Source: Villigracilis sp024434165 (lineage in GTDB: Bacteria > Chloroflexota > Anaerolineae > Anaerolineales > Villigracilaceae). From it: a stretch of 64,000 bases of DNA. How positions within the stretch are numbered: position 1 is the stretch's first letter; every line of letters begins with the position of its first letter. Under the pieces are notes generated by a model. The model did not search any database, had not been told where the DNA came from, and was given only the letters and a program-made list of their open reading frames with translations. The stretch covers positions 34,355 through 98,354 of the forward strand of contig SZPK01000015.1 in NCBI GenBank assembly GCA_030263665.1, written 5' to 3'. A program made the translations under genes and the position numbers. This document shows positions 44,219 to 52,939 of the stretch, piece by piece.

Positions 44219-44296
44219 CTTCTGGGATGACTTCCCCCTCTCCCGATGGGAGAGGGCAGGGTGAGGGCTTTGGGCGGGGAACCTAGAAAATCTATT
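44219..44296. repeat. 78-base dispersed repeat, copy 2 (inverted)
   Basis: Reverse complement of 34251-34328 with a single base difference. It includes the CCCTCTCCCGATGGGAGAGGG palindrome. It is placed in the 5' region of the MFS gene, as copy 1 is in the 5' region of the YHS gene. Confidence 0.9.
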
Positions 44297-44355
44297 GTAT
44301 TTTTATAAAATCTATTTCGACCGACTACGTAGCAGCCCATTATTCGCCAGCAATC

Positions 44356-44390
44356 CAAAAGACCCCAAAGGCTTTCACCTTCAGGGTCTC
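44356..44390 (-). terminator. Terminator of the malic-enzyme gene
   Basis: On the minus strand AGACCC and GGGTCT pair, with an inner AAGG/CCTT stem, followed by a short TTTT. It lies about 30 bases past the stop. Confidence 0.6.
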
Positions 44391-44419
44391 AATTACCAAT
44401 CTCGAATCTCTGCTCTTCC

Positions 44420-46678
44420 CTACCGTCCCATCGCATCCATCACCGCCACTGCAGCGATCTGCACAATGGCGTTTACATCGTCGCCAGTTTGCAGGACGTG
44501 CACCGGCGCGCCCACGCCGAGCAGGATCGGACCGATCGCCTTGGCGTTGCCGAGCCGAGCCAGCAATTTATAGGCAATGTTCGCCGATTCGAGCGACGGG
44601 AAGACCAGCACGTTGGCATCCTTCACCGCGCTGAACGGATAACGTTCCTCGATGATCTCCGGCATGACGGCGGTATCCGCCTGCATCTCGCCGTCCACAG
44701 GCAGGTCGGGGCGGCGCTGTTTCACCAGTTCCACCGCGCGGCGCACCTTGTCCGAGAGCGGATGCGGCGTGGAACCGAAGTTCGAGAACGAGAGAAAAGC
44801 CACACGCGGATCGAGTTCCAGCTTCACCGCGTAGTCCGCGGCGAGACAGGCGATCTCCGCCAGGTCTTCCGCCGTCGGGTCAATGTTCACGGTCGCGTCG
44901 GTGAAGAGATAGACCCGGTCGTCCACGATCATGATGTAAACCCCCGCCGCGCGCGTCACGCCTTGCGCCGTGTGATGAATCCGCAGCGCGGGGCGAATCA
45001 CATCGGGATAATCGTAGGTCAAGCCCGAAACAAAGGCATCCGCATCGCCCATCTTGACCATCATCGAACCCAGGATGTTGGCTTGCCGCACGCGCTTGCG
45101 GGCGACCGCGAGCGTCACGCCTTTGCGTCCGCGCAGTTCGAAATAGGAGCGTGCGTACGCCTCATGCTTCTCGAAATTGTACGGGTCAATCACCGCCGGG
45201 CTCCAGGACAATCCCAATTCCTCGATGTGTTTTTGAATCACCTCCGGGCGTCCCAGCAAAATGGGAGTGGCGATGCCCTCCTCCTTGACCTGATACGCCG
45301 CGCGGATGATCTTCTGTTCCTCGCCTTCGGCAAACGCCACGCGCGTCTTCCCGCCCGATGAACGCGCCTTGTTCTGGAAGAAATAACGGATGCGCTCGCC
45401 CTTGCCCTGGCGGTACGCCAGTTGTTCCTTGTATTCGGCAATGTCAATCGTCCTGCGCGCCACGCCGGTCTTCATGCCCATCTCGGCGACGGCGGGCGCC
45501 TCCCACAACAGCACGCGCGGATCGAGCGGCTTGGGAATGATGTAATCGCGCCCGAATTTGATCGGCTCGCCGCCATAAGCGCGGATGACCGAATCCGGCA
45601 CGTCCTCCTTTGCCAGCGCCGCCAGCGCCTTCGAGGCGGCGAACTTCATCTCCTCGTTGATCTGCCTCGCGCGCACATCCAGCGCGCCGCGGAAGATGAA
45701 CGGAAAGCCCAGCACATTGTTGACCTGATTGACATAATCCGAGCGCCCGGTTGCGATGATGACATCCTTGCGGGCTTCACGCGCCAGTTCAGGTTTGATC
45801 TCCGGGTCGGGGTTTGCCATGGCGAAGATGATCGGGTCCTCCGCCATGCTCTTGACCATCTCCGGCGAAAGCACGTTCGCAACCGACAAGCCATAGAACA
45901 CATCCGCGCCTTTGACGGCGTCCGCCAGCGTACGGTGACCTTTATCATCCACTGCCAGCATTTCCTTGTACTTGTTCATGCCCTCTTTGCGTCCCTTGTA
46001 CACGACGCCTTTGGTATCCACGAGCATAATGTTCTCGCGCTTCACGCCCCACGAGATCGCCAGTTCCGCGCACGAGATCGCCGAAGCGCCCGCGCCCGAA
46101 ATAACCAGGCGGATGTCCTTATGTTTCTTGCCCACGATCTCCAGCGCGTTCGCCAGCCCCGCCGCCGAGATGATCGCCGTGCCGTGCTGGTCGTCGTGGA
46201 AGACGGGAATATCCAGCATCTTCTTCAATTCTTCTTCGATGTAAAAACATTCGGGGGCTTTGATGTCTTCGAGGTTGATGCCGCCGAAGGTCGGGGAAAT
46301 TGCCGCGACCACCTTGATGATCTCATCCGGGTCGTGCGAATTGACCTCGATATCGAACACATCAATATCCGCGAACTTCTTGAACAGCACGCCCTTGCCT
46401 TCCATTACGGGTTTGCTTGCCAGCGCGCCGCGGTCGCCCAGCCCCAAGATCGCCGTCCCGTTGGAGATCACCGCCACCAGATTGCCCTTCGAGGTGTATT
46501 CGTAGGCGTCTTCAGGATTCTTTTCGATTTCAAGCACGGGTTCCGCCACGCCCGGGGAATATGCCAAACTCAGGTCCCGCTGGGTATCCATCGGCTTGGT
46601 CGGCACAATCGCCACCTTGCCGGGCTTGCCCTTTAAACGATGGTATTCAAGCGCATCTTCACGTGTGAACTTAGCCAT
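44420..46678 (-). CDS. maeB: NADP-dependent malic enzyme with phosphotransacetylase-like domain
   Basis: 752 residues, the size of MaeB. The malic domain carries SLAYSPGVAEPVLEI, the catalytic Tyr/Lys region and FHDDQHGTAIISAAGL, with ICVSGAGASA-like NAD(P) binding (LVISGAGASAISCAEL). From about residue 430 an inactive-type phosphotransacetylase domain follows (GEEQKIIRAAYQVKEEGIAT, NILGSMMVKMGDADAFVSGL, PILLGVGAPVHVLQTGDDV). It converts malate to pyruvate with reduction of NADP; the C-terminal domain is regulatory in homologues. GGAGGCTGT precedes the ATG. Confidence 0.95.
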   Translation of the reverse strand: MAKFTREDALEYHRLKGKPGKVAIVPTKPMDTQRDLSLAYSPGVAEPVLEIEKNPEDAYEYTSKGNLVAVISNGTAILGLGDRGALASKPVMEGKGVLFKKFADIDVFDIEVNSHDPDEIIKVVAAISPTFGGINLEDIKAPECFYIEEELKKMLDIPVFHDDQHGTAIISAAGLANALEIVGKKHKDIRLVISGAGASAISCAELAISWGVKRENIMLVDTKGVVYKGRKEGMNKYKEMLAVDDKGHRTLADAVKGADVFYGLSVANVLSPEMVKSMAEDPIIFAMANPDPEIKPELAREARKDVIIATGRSDYVNQVNNVLGFPFIFRGALDVRARQINEEMKFAASKALAALAKEDVPDSVIRAYGGEPIKFGRDYIIPKPLDPRVLLWEAPAVAEMGMKTGVARRTIDIAEYKEQLAYRQGKGERIRYFFQNKARSSGGKTRVAFAEGEEQKIIRAAYQVKEEGIATPILLGRPEVIQKHIEELGLSWSPAVIDPYNFEKHEAYARSYFELRGRKGVTLAVARKRVRQANILGSMMVKMGDADAFVSGLTYDYPDVIRPALRIHHTAQGVTRAAGVYIMIVDDRVYLFTDATVNIDPTAEDLAEIACLAADYAVKLELDPRVAFLSFSNFGSTPHPLSDKVRRAVELVKQRRPDLPVDGEMQADTAVMPEIIEERYPFSAVKDANVLVFPSLESANIAYKLLARLGNAKAIGPILLGVGAPVHVLQTGDDVNAIVQIAAVAVMDAMGR

Positions 46679-46786
46679 ACAGCCTCCAGAATGTTTTGTA
46701 TCGTTTCCGAATCAATCGAATGACATTTCGAGATTATCGCATGACTTGAACAAAGAGAATAGTTGCTTTTGTCACGATTTTGAGCG

Positions 46787-47068
46787 TTATCGGCTGGAAT
46801 AATTCCATATATTCTTACCCCTTTGGCGCAAAAAGTTGCGAGCCCCCCAGCGCGAGATACTATCTCGCGCATGCTGCATGAATTCACGGATAACCCGACT
46901 CACCCGCCGGACCTGCTCCTCCATCATTTCCGGGTATAGGGGCAGGGATACCGCTTCGCGCGCGGCTCTCTCAGACTTTGAGAGGCTCCCAGCCATCGAG
47001 TTCAGGTTTGCATACGCAGGCTGGAGATGCACCGGCACGGGATATTGAAACGCATCCGAAATGTTAAC
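46787..47068 (-). pseudogene. C-terminal remnant of a DegT/DnrJ/EryC1 aminotransferase
   Basis: Minus-strand sequence encodes ISDAFQYPVPVHLQPAYANL and then SKSERAAREAVSLPLYPEMM and EEQVRRVSRVIREF. These are the C-terminal motifs of DegT/StrS PLP aminotransferases (YPVPxHLQPAY, SLPLYPEMTEEQV). Nothing of the large catalytic domain precedes it; an in-frame TGA is at 47083-47081, and a promoter-like sequence replaces the missing part. The frame also runs about 25 codons past the normal end. Confidence 0.75.
46850..46870. repeat. Perfect 10-bp palindrome (GCGCGAGATA-c-TATCTCGCGC)
   Basis: A perfect inverted repeat with a one-base centre, located just after the normal C-terminus of the aminotransferase remnant. 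It could be the old terminator stem or an operator. No T tract is present. Confidence 0.6.
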
Positions 47069-47091
47069 AAATTCTAATTTTCAAGTATAAT
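47064..47091 (+). promoter_or_regulatory. Sigma-70-type promoter (TTAACA-16-TATAAT)
   Basis: TTAACA at 47064-47069 and TATAAT at 47086-47091, spacing 16. Transcription should begin near 47098. No protein-coding frame follows before the terminator at 47164-47188. Confidence 0.6.
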
Positions 47092-47097
47092 CAGGAA

Positions 47098-47188
47098 AAA
47101 TTCTGAACACTTCCGCCGCAATGCGGTCCTTGCTTGAAACTGACTGGAAAATTCGCGCACGATCCTCCCCGGGTTTGGGAGTTTTTTT
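47098..47188 (+). ncRNA. Candidate small RNA of about 90 nt
   Basis: Between the promoter above and the terminator below lies a transcript of about 90 nt with no credible ORF. It includes a short CCGC-AAT-GCGG hairpin near 47115. It does not match the SRP RNA, 6S or tRNA patterns I know. Call based on promoter and terminator spacing only. Confidence 0.4.
47164..47188 (+). terminator. Rho-independent terminator
   Basis: CTCCC (47165-47169) pairs with GGGAG (47177-47181), followed by seven T residues. It precedes the recX promoter and ends the putative small RNA. Confidence 0.75.
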
Positions 47189-47212
47189 GTGAAGTCTCAT
47201 TTAGGTAAAGAA

Positions 47213-47241
47213 TTGACAAACAAACCGGCTTCACCTTAAAC
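47213..47241 (+). promoter_or_regulatory. Promoter of the recX-rny unit
   Basis: A perfect TTGACA (47213-47218) is followed after 17 bases by a weak TTAAAC -10. Transcription from near 47248 would leave a leader of about 200 bases before recX. Confidence 0.5.
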
Positions 47242-47247
47242 CGAATG

Positions 47248-47449
47248 TGCCGAGCGTGACGCAGCGTGTCGCGCGGTTCGACCTGTCTGTCGCCGCTTCC
47301 TTCGGGACCCGGTGACTGGTCGCCCAACCCAGACGTTTTCCACAGCCGAGGTCCGATTCCGTCGGAAGACCCGGCTGTGTGTGTTTAAGTGCCGCGAAAT
47401 TCGTTTCGCGCCTCTCGCCGCAAGATGAATCTTGCGTACAAAACCAGAA
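47248..47449 (+). other. Structured leader region upstream of recX
   Basis: About 200 bases, GC rich, with several strong hairpins. CACAGCCG pairs with CGGCTGTG (47339-47376) enclosing TCCGA-ttccg-TCGGA. Farther on, CGCGAAA-ttcg-TTTCGCG (about 47392-47409) has a UUCG tetraloop. Open frames here look spurious. It may be a structured 5' UTR or a separate RNA; no known riboswitch was recognised. Confidence 0.45.
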
Positions 47450-48103
47450 ATGAAAAAAATAACCGCCATCGAAGCGCAAAAGAAGAACCCCAACCGGGTG
47501 AACATCCACCTCGACGGGCAGTTCGCCTTCGCGCTGGCGCGCATCACAGCCGCATGGCTCAAGGTCGGCGATTTGCTCAGCGATGAGAAGATCGCCAAAC
47601 TGCAGCAGGAAGATGCAAGAGAACGGGCATACCAGCAAGCCATGCTCTTCCTGAGTTACCGCGCCCGTTCCGAAAAAGAAATACGGCAAAACCTGCTCAA
47701 GCACGAATATTCCGAAGACGCGATCGAAACGACCCTCACGCGCCTTCGCGAGAGCGGGCTTGCCAACGACAACGAATTTGCCCGCGCGTGGGTGGAAAAC
47801 CGCAGCACCTTCCGCCCCCGCAGCCGCCGCGCCTTGACGATGGAACTTCGTCAAAAAGGGCTGGATGCGGAAACGGTGCACGCCGCCGTCTCCGCGGTGG
47901 ATGAATCCGCCCTGGCGTATGAAACAGCCCGAAAACGGGCGTCCAGACTCGCCGGTCTGGAATGGAGCGAGTTTCGCAGAAAACTTTCCGAATACCTCGC
48001 AAGGCGCGGCTTCCCCTACTCCGTCATCGCGCCCGTCGTCACGCAGATCTGGAACGAGACGCACACGGAGGAAATTCATTACGAAGACGAGGACTCGACA
48101 TGA
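47450..48103 (+). CDS. recX: Regulatory protein RecX
   Basis: 217 residues from the ATG at 47450. The three-helix RecX repeats are seen: AYQQAMLFLSYRARSEKEIR, QNLLKHEYSEDAIETTLTRL with GLANDNEFARAWVENR, and RGFPYSVIAPVVTQIW. It modulates RecA filaments. A TTG six codons upstream is possible, since no strong ribosome-binding site precedes the ATG. Its stop overlaps the rny start (ATGA). recA is not in this window. Confidence 0.88.
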   Translation: MKKITAIEAQKKNPNRVNIHLDGQFAFALARITAAWLKVGDLLSDEKIAKLQQEDARERAYQQAMLFLSYRARSEKEIRQNLLKHEYSEDAIETTLTRLRESGLANDNEFARAWVENRSTFRPRSRRALTMELRQKGLDAETVHAAVSAVDESALAYETARKRASRLAGLEWSEFRRKLSEYLARRGFPYSVIAPVVTQIWNETHTEEIHYEDEDST

Positions 48104-49626
48104 ACCCGATCAACATTGCGATTGATATTCTGGCGCTCATCATCGGCGTGACCGCCGGTTACTTCTTCCACCGCTACCAGGTGGAGCGCGCCGCGAAAGC
48201 CAAACAGGATAAAGCCGAAGACATCCTCAAAGCCGCCAACACCCAGGCGCGCCTGATCGAAACCAGCGCGCGGGAGAACGCCACCAAGATCATCCAGGCT
48301 GCCGAAGCCGAAATCAAGGAACGGCGCATCGAACTGAACCGCGAAACCGAACGCCTCGACAAACGCCGCGCCGAACTGGACAGCCGCTTCGACAAGATGG
48401 AACAGCGCGAACAGAACCTCAACCGCCGCCAGTCGCAAATTGACCGGCGCGGAAACGAAATTGACAAACTATACGAAGAGCAGGTGAAGCGCCTCGAACA
48501 GATCGCCAAGATGACCCAGGAGGACGCGCGCAAGGAACTCTTCTCCGCCGTGGAGAAGGAAGCGCGCGGCGACATGGCGCGCATCATTCGCCAGATCGAA
48601 GCGGAAGCGCGCGAGGAAGGCGAGAAGCGCGCCCGCAAACTCATCGCCGACGCCATCCAGCGCGTCGCCTCCGAACATGTTGCCGAAGTCACCCGCGCGG
48701 TCGTCACCCTGCCCAGCGAGGAAATGAAGGGGCGCATCGTGGGACGCAACGGACGCAACATCAAAGCCTTCGAGCAGGCAGCCGGCGTGGACGTGATCGT
48801 GGACGACACGCCCGATTCCGTCACCATCTCCTGCTTCGATTCGGTGCGCCGCGAGATCGCCCGCCGCGCGCTCGCCAAACTCGTACTGGACGGGCGCATT
48901 CACCCCGCCCACATCGAAAAGATCGTGGAAGACGAAACCAAAGCCGTCGAGAAGATCATCAACGAAGCCGGAGAACAAGCCGCTTTCGAAGCCAATGTCA
49001 CCGGTCTGCACCCCGAAGTGCTGCGCATGATGGGACGCCTGAAATTCCGCACCTCCTACGGACAGAACCAGCTCGCCCATGCGGTGGAAGTCTCCAAACT
49101 GGCGGGCATCCTCGCCGCCGAGATCGGCGCAAACGTGGAATGGGCAAAACAGGGCGGCTTCCTGCACGACATCGGCAAAGCCATGGATCACAACCAGGAA
49201 GGCACGCACGCCGGATTGGGCGCGGAGTTCTGCAAACGCTACGGCGTACACCCGGTGGTGGTGAACGCCATCGCTTCGCACCACCATGAAGTGGACCAGG
49301 AGACCGTGGAAGCGGTCATCGCCGAAGCCGCAGACGCCATCTCCGGCGCGCGCCCCGGCGCACGCCGCGAGGATTTGGAAGCGTACATCAAGCGCATCCG
49401 CTCGCTGGAGGAAATGTCCTTGTCGTTCGAGGGCGTGCAGCAAGCCTTCGCCATCCAGGCGGGACGCGAAGTGCGCATCATCGTCAAGCCGGAAACGATT
49501 GACGACCTCGGCTCGGCAAGGCTGGCGCGCGACATCGCCAAGAAAATCGAAGAGACCATGCAGTATCCCGGTCAGATTCGAGTGACGGTCATCCGCGAGA
49601 CGCGCTCAACCGAATACGCAAAATAG
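48100..49626 (+). CDS. rny: Ribonuclease Y
   Basis: 508 residues from the ATG overlapping the recX stop. One N-terminal TM helix (IAIDILALIIGVTAGYFFHR) is followed by a long charged coiled coil (about 30-190), a KH domain (GRIVGRNGRNIKAFEQAAGV) and an HD domain with GGFLHDIGKAMDH and ASHHHEVD. An endoribonuclease that initiates mRNA decay at the membrane. Confidence 0.97.
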   Translation: MNPINIAIDILALIIGVTAGYFFHRYQVERAAKAKQDKAEDILKAANTQARLIETSARENATKIIQAAEAEIKERRIELNRETERLDKRRAELDSRFDKMEQREQNLNRRQSQIDRRGNEIDKLYEEQVKRLEQIAKMTQEDARKELFSAVEKEARGDMARIIRQIEAEAREEGEKRARKLIADAIQRVASEHVAEVTRAVVTLPSEEMKGRIVGRNGRNIKAFEQAAGVDVIVDDTPDSVTISCFDSVRREIARRALAKLVLDGRIHPAHIEKIVEDETKAVEKIINEAGEQAAFEANVTGLHPEVLRMMGRLKFRTSYGQNQLAHAVEVSKLAGILAAEIGANVEWAKQGGFLHDIGKAMDHNQEGTHAGLGAEFCKRYGVHPVVVNAIASHHHEVDQETVEAVIAEAADAISGARPGARREDLEAYIKRIRSLEEMSLSFEGVQQAFAIQAGREVRIIVKPETIDDLGSARLARDIAKKIEETMQYPGQIRVTVIRETRSTEYAK

Positions 49627-49633
49627 ACCGAAC

Positions 49634-49667
49634 CTCCCGCAGTTCATTTTCTGCGGGAGTTTTTTTC
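49634..49667 (+). terminator. Rho-independent terminator after rny
   Basis: CTCCCGCAG and CTGCGGGAG form a perfect 9-bp stem with an 8-base loop, followed by seven T residues. Confidence 0.95.
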
Positions 49668-49722
49668 CTTGCAAACGGGTTGTGGTCGCGGAAATGCGCC
49701 GTCGGAATGTTAAAATATATCC

Positions 49723-51963
49723 ATGAAGGGCTCCCTGCTCTCCCTGCTCGAAAAGATGGCGGAAGCCGTCATCGCCTCCGAAGATATGGGCTCCATGATG
49801 CAAACGCTCGCGGAGGATTTGAAATCCCTGCTCGGCGCGGACGATTGCTACATCACCCAATGGAACAGCGAACTGCAAAAGACCGTCCTTCTATGCACCA
49901 CCGCCGGGGAGTCGCCTGCTTATCAGGGCATGGAATTTCCAGCGGGTCAACTCACAATGACCCAGTCCGTCATCCGGCACGGGCGGGCGCTGCTCGCCGA
50001 AGATGTGTATAACTCGCCCTACATCAGCTCAGAGGTTGCCAGCCGCTTCCCCGCCAAATCCCTGCTGGGCTTGCCGCTCATCCACAGGGAGAAAAAACTG
50101 GGCGCGGTCCTGCTGGCGTACAACACCCCGCACAAGTTTTCAAAGGAGGAAGTGCGCCGGGGCGAACAGGCGGCAAAACAACTTTCCATCGTCGTTTGGA
50201 ACGCCCGGCAGGAATTCGAACTGCAAAAGCGGCTCAGGGAGTCCGATGCGCTCAACCGAATATCCCTGGCGTTGAGCCAGGGGGAGCGGGTCGGGCTTTC
50301 GAACCTATTGAACCTGATCGCCACCTCCGCCAGAGATTTGATCTCCGGCGCAGAACAGGCGATCATCCACCTGCTGGATGAAGACGGTCAGTTTCTCTCG
50401 CCGGAAGCGGTGGCGGATGTGCAGGACCCGGGCGAGAAACGGAACAAGATGCGGCTGGGCGAAGGGGTTGCCGGGCGCGTGCTGGCAACCGGCGAAACCC
50501 TGAACATCGCGGATGTCAACACCGACGACCGCTTCATCAAGATCGGCGCGCCGCCCAGGTTCAGTTCCCTCATGGCGGCTCCCATCATCAGCGGCGGGAA
50601 AAAACTGGGAACCATCAGCGTGCACAGCAAAGCGCCCCACGCATTCACCGACAATGAAAAATATCTCCTCACCACGCTGGGCGCGCAAGCCGCCATCGCG
50701 CTGGAAAATACCCGCCTGCTCGAAAGCACGCAGCAAGCCCTGCTGGAAACGAACGCCCTCTATCAGATCAGCCAGGGACTGGTATCCCTCAACACCGGCG
50801 AACTGTTGAACGATGTGGTGGACCTGCTGCAAAGGAACTTCGGCTACTATCACGTGCAGGTCTTTATCATTGACCCCAAAACAGGCAACTTCGTGCTGGA
50901 GGCGGGCAGCGGCAGTATCGGGCGGAGGCTGAAAACCGAAGGCTTTCAACTCCCGGCGGGCTCCGGCATTGTGGGGCGCGCGGCGGAAACCTCCGCCCCA
51001 TTCTTCAGCAACAATGTGGACGAAGTGTCCTTTTTCATCAGAAACCCCCACCTGCCGGAGACCAAATCCGAACTGGCAGTGCCCGTCAAAAGCGGCGGCA
51101 AAACCCTCGGCATTCTCGATATTCAACAGGCGCCGCCGAACACCTTTTCCCTGCGCGACCTTCAACTGGTGAGCGCCGTGGCAGACCAACTGGCGGTCGC
51201 ACTGCAAAAAGCCGAGTTGTACCAAAACCTGCAAGCCTCGCTCGAACAGGAGAAACTGATTCGCAGCCAGCTGGTGCAAAGCGAACGGCTGGCAATGATG
51301 GGGAAACTGCTCGCCTCCGTCTCCCACGAACTGAACAACCCCCTGCAGGCGATTCAAAACGCCCTCTTCCTGCTCAAGGTGGAGCAGGGGCTGTCCCCGC
51401 AGGGCAGGCAGGATCTGGAGATCGTCCTCTCGGAAACCGAGCGCATGGCGATCATGATCGAGCGCCTGCGCGCCACCTACCGCCCCATTCAGGCGGAGGA
51501 TTTCCGCCCGATGCAGATCAACACCATCGTGGAGGATGTGTACGCCCTGGTCGCCACCCACTTCAAACACCGTGAAATTTCCTTCGAGTTCCATCCCGAC
51601 CCAGGTCTCCCGATCATCCCCGGTTTGCCGGACCAGATCCGCCAGGTGGTTCTCAATCTCTTCATGAACGCAGCGGATGCGATGAACGGCAGGGGACGGC
51701 TGAGCGTGACGACCAAATACCTGGGCGATACCAACGAAATCTTCCTCTCCGTCACAGACGACGGCGCAGGCATAGACCCCGCCATCCTGCCCAACGTCTT
51801 CGACGCCTTCATCACCAACAAGACGCAGGGCACCGGGCTGGGGCTGACCATCTGCTACGACATTGTAGTCAAGCACAAAGGACGCATCACGGCGGAAAAC
51901 AACCCGCATAAAGGCGCAACCTTCAAGATCTGGCTCCCCACAAGAAGGATGGATATCCCATGA
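49723..51963 (+). CDS. Multi-GAF cytoplasmic sensor histidine kinase
   Basis: 746 residues, no TM helix or signal. About three GAF domains occupy residues 15-490 (for example NKMRLGEGVAGRVLATGETLN and FQLPAGSGIVGRAAETSAPF). The HisKA domain has LLASVSHELNNPLQAIQNAL with phospho-His at 535. The HATPase_c domain carries VVLNLFMNAADAMNGRG, DDGAGIDPAILPNVF and GTGLGLTICYDIV. It should sense a soluble ligand or redox state and phosphorylate the regulator encoded immediately downstream, whose start it overlaps. Confidence 0.93.
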   Translation: MKGSLLSLLEKMAEAVIASEDMGSMMQTLAEDLKSLLGADDCYITQWNSELQKTVLLCTTAGESPAYQGMEFPAGQLTMTQSVIRHGRALLAEDVYNSPYISSEVASRFPAKSLLGLPLIHREKKLGAVLLAYNTPHKFSKEEVRRGEQAAKQLSIVVWNARQEFELQKRLRESDALNRISLALSQGERVGLSNLLNLIATSARDLISGAEQAIIHLLDEDGQFLSPEAVADVQDPGEKRNKMRLGEGVAGRVLATGETLNIADVNTDDRFIKIGAPPRFSSLMAAPIISGGKKLGTISVHSKAPHAFTDNEKYLLTTLGAQAAIALENTRLLESTQQALLETNALYQISQGLVSLNTGELLNDVVDLLQRNFGYYHVQVFIIDPKTGNFVLEAGSGSIGRRLKTEGFQLPAGSGIVGRAAETSAPFFSNNVDEVSFFIRNPHLPETKSELAVPVKSGGKTLGILDIQQAPPNTFSLRDLQLVSAVADQLAVALQKAELYQNLQASLEQEKLIRSQLVQSERLAMMGKLLASVSHELNNPLQAIQNALFLLKVEQGLSPQGRQDLEIVLSETERMAIMIERLRATYRPIQAEDFRPMQINTIVEDVYALVATHFKHREISFEFHPDPGLPIIPGLPDQIRQVVLNLFMNAADAMNGRGRLSVTTKYLGDTNEIFLSVTDDGAGIDPAILPNVFDAFITNKTQGTGLGLTICYDIVVKHKGRITAENNPHKGATFKIWLPTRRMDIP

Positions 51964-52760
51964 CCATCACCGGGCACATCCTGGTCATTGACGATGAAGC
52001 AACGCTCAGGAAGACCCTGGCGCGCATCTTCCAGCAAGCCGGTTTTGAAGTGACCACCGCCGAAACCGCCGAGCAGGGGCTGGCGTTCCTCAAAACCACG
52101 CGCTTCGACCTGGTCTTTACCGACCTGCGCATGCCCGGCATGCAAGGACTGGACGCCTTGAAGCATATCCATGCCTCTGCCCCAGACCTGCCGGTGGTGC
52201 TGTTCACCGCCCAGCCGGATATCAACTCGGCGGTGGAAGCCCTGCGTTACGGCGCAACCGACTACCTCGAAAAGCCGCTCAAGCCGGAAGTCATCATCGA
52301 GCGCGCGCGCACCATCCTTGCCCGCCGGCAGAGGGAAAAACGCAAACGCGAGATTCTGCTTCAAATCGAAGCCCTGCAGAACGAATTGAAAAGCCTGGAA
52401 AGCAGCGAGGAAAAACCCGCCGCGTCCACGCCAGCCGTTCCCGAAACGGAGCGCTTCCTCAAACGCGGGGAACTCGTGCTCGACCTGCACACCCGCCGCA
52501 TCACGATCAACGAAGAAGCCGTTACCCTCACGCCCACGTCGTTCGATTACCTGCTCGTGCTCGCGCGCCACGCCCCAAACGTGGTGGATTACCAGACCCT
52601 TGTCGCCGAGGCGCAGGGGTATCAGGCAGACCAGCGCGAGGCGCAGGAACTCACCAAGTGGCACATCCACCAATTGCGGCAGGCGTTCGATCACGATCCT
52701 CAAAACCCCAAATACATCGTCAACGTGCGGGGGAAGGGATACCGTCTGGTGGCGGATTAG
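51960..52760 (+). CDS. OmpR/PhoB-family response regulator
   Basis: 266 residues. The receiver domain begins HILVIDDEATLRKTLARIF, with phospho-acceptor Asp55 (FTDLRMPGMQG) and the conserved Lys in TDYLEKPLKPE. A coiled linker of about 50 residues (REILLQIEALQNELKSLESS) precedes the C-terminal winged helix (LTPTSFDYLLVLARHAPNVV, VNVRGKGYRLVAD). DNA-binding output of the adjacent kinase. Confidence 0.94.
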   Translation: MTITGHILVIDDEATLRKTLARIFQQAGFEVTTAETAEQGLAFLKTTRFDLVFTDLRMPGMQGLDALKHIHASAPDLPVVLFTAQPDINSAVEALRYGATDYLEKPLKPEVIIERARTILARRQREKRKREILLQIEALQNELKSLESSEEKPAASTPAVPETERFLKRGELVLDLHTRRITINEEAVTLTPTSFDYLLVLARHAPNVVDYQTLVAEAQGYQADQREAQELTKWHIHQLRQAFDHDPQNPKYIVNVRGKGYRLVAD

Positions 52761-52939
52761 GTGGATTCAGCCGCGGGGATCGCCCCGCTCATTGACCAGG
52801 ACCCGCTTCCGGCTTAGCCCGAGGCGGGTTCTCCCTTGTACCGCCCGCAAGGGCAGGTGTCGTTCCCCAACTTTTGCCAACCCTTTTGCCCTCATCCCTA
52901 ACGGTTTGGGAGCGCGAATCCGCTGAAAATGGGAGGGTG
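52761..52939 (+). other. Spacer with GC-rich hairpins
   Basis: 179 bases between the response regulator and the hybrid kinase. GCGGGG-atcg-CCCCGC (near 52772-52788) can fold but lacks a T run, so termination here is doubtful. No gene seen. Confidence 0.4.

Larger units (their letters stand above)
44092..44418. other. Intergenic region with repeat copy 2 and a terminator
   Basis: This gap lies between the malic-enzyme gene and the MFS gene, both on the minus strand. It holds the 78-base repeat and the malic-enzyme terminator. No gene is supported. Confidence 0.6.

Noticed and set aside
34884..44334. GACTACGTAG present at 34884 and again at 44325
   Set aside because: A 10-base match is too short to claim a shared operator without further copies.
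44092..44358. N-terminal extension of the MFS transporter frame
   Set aside because: It translates the 78-base repeat and other non-coding sequence; the ATG at 44091 has a ribosome-binding site and a normal transporter start.
45422..46636. A 404-codon plus-strand frame opposite the malic enzyme gene
   Set aside because: His/Arg-rich shadow of maeB with no recognisable domain.
47248..47300. GGTTCGA in the recX leader considered as a tRNA or tmRNA T-arm
   Set aside because: No acceptor stem, anticodon arm or CCA-compatible end could be folded around it.
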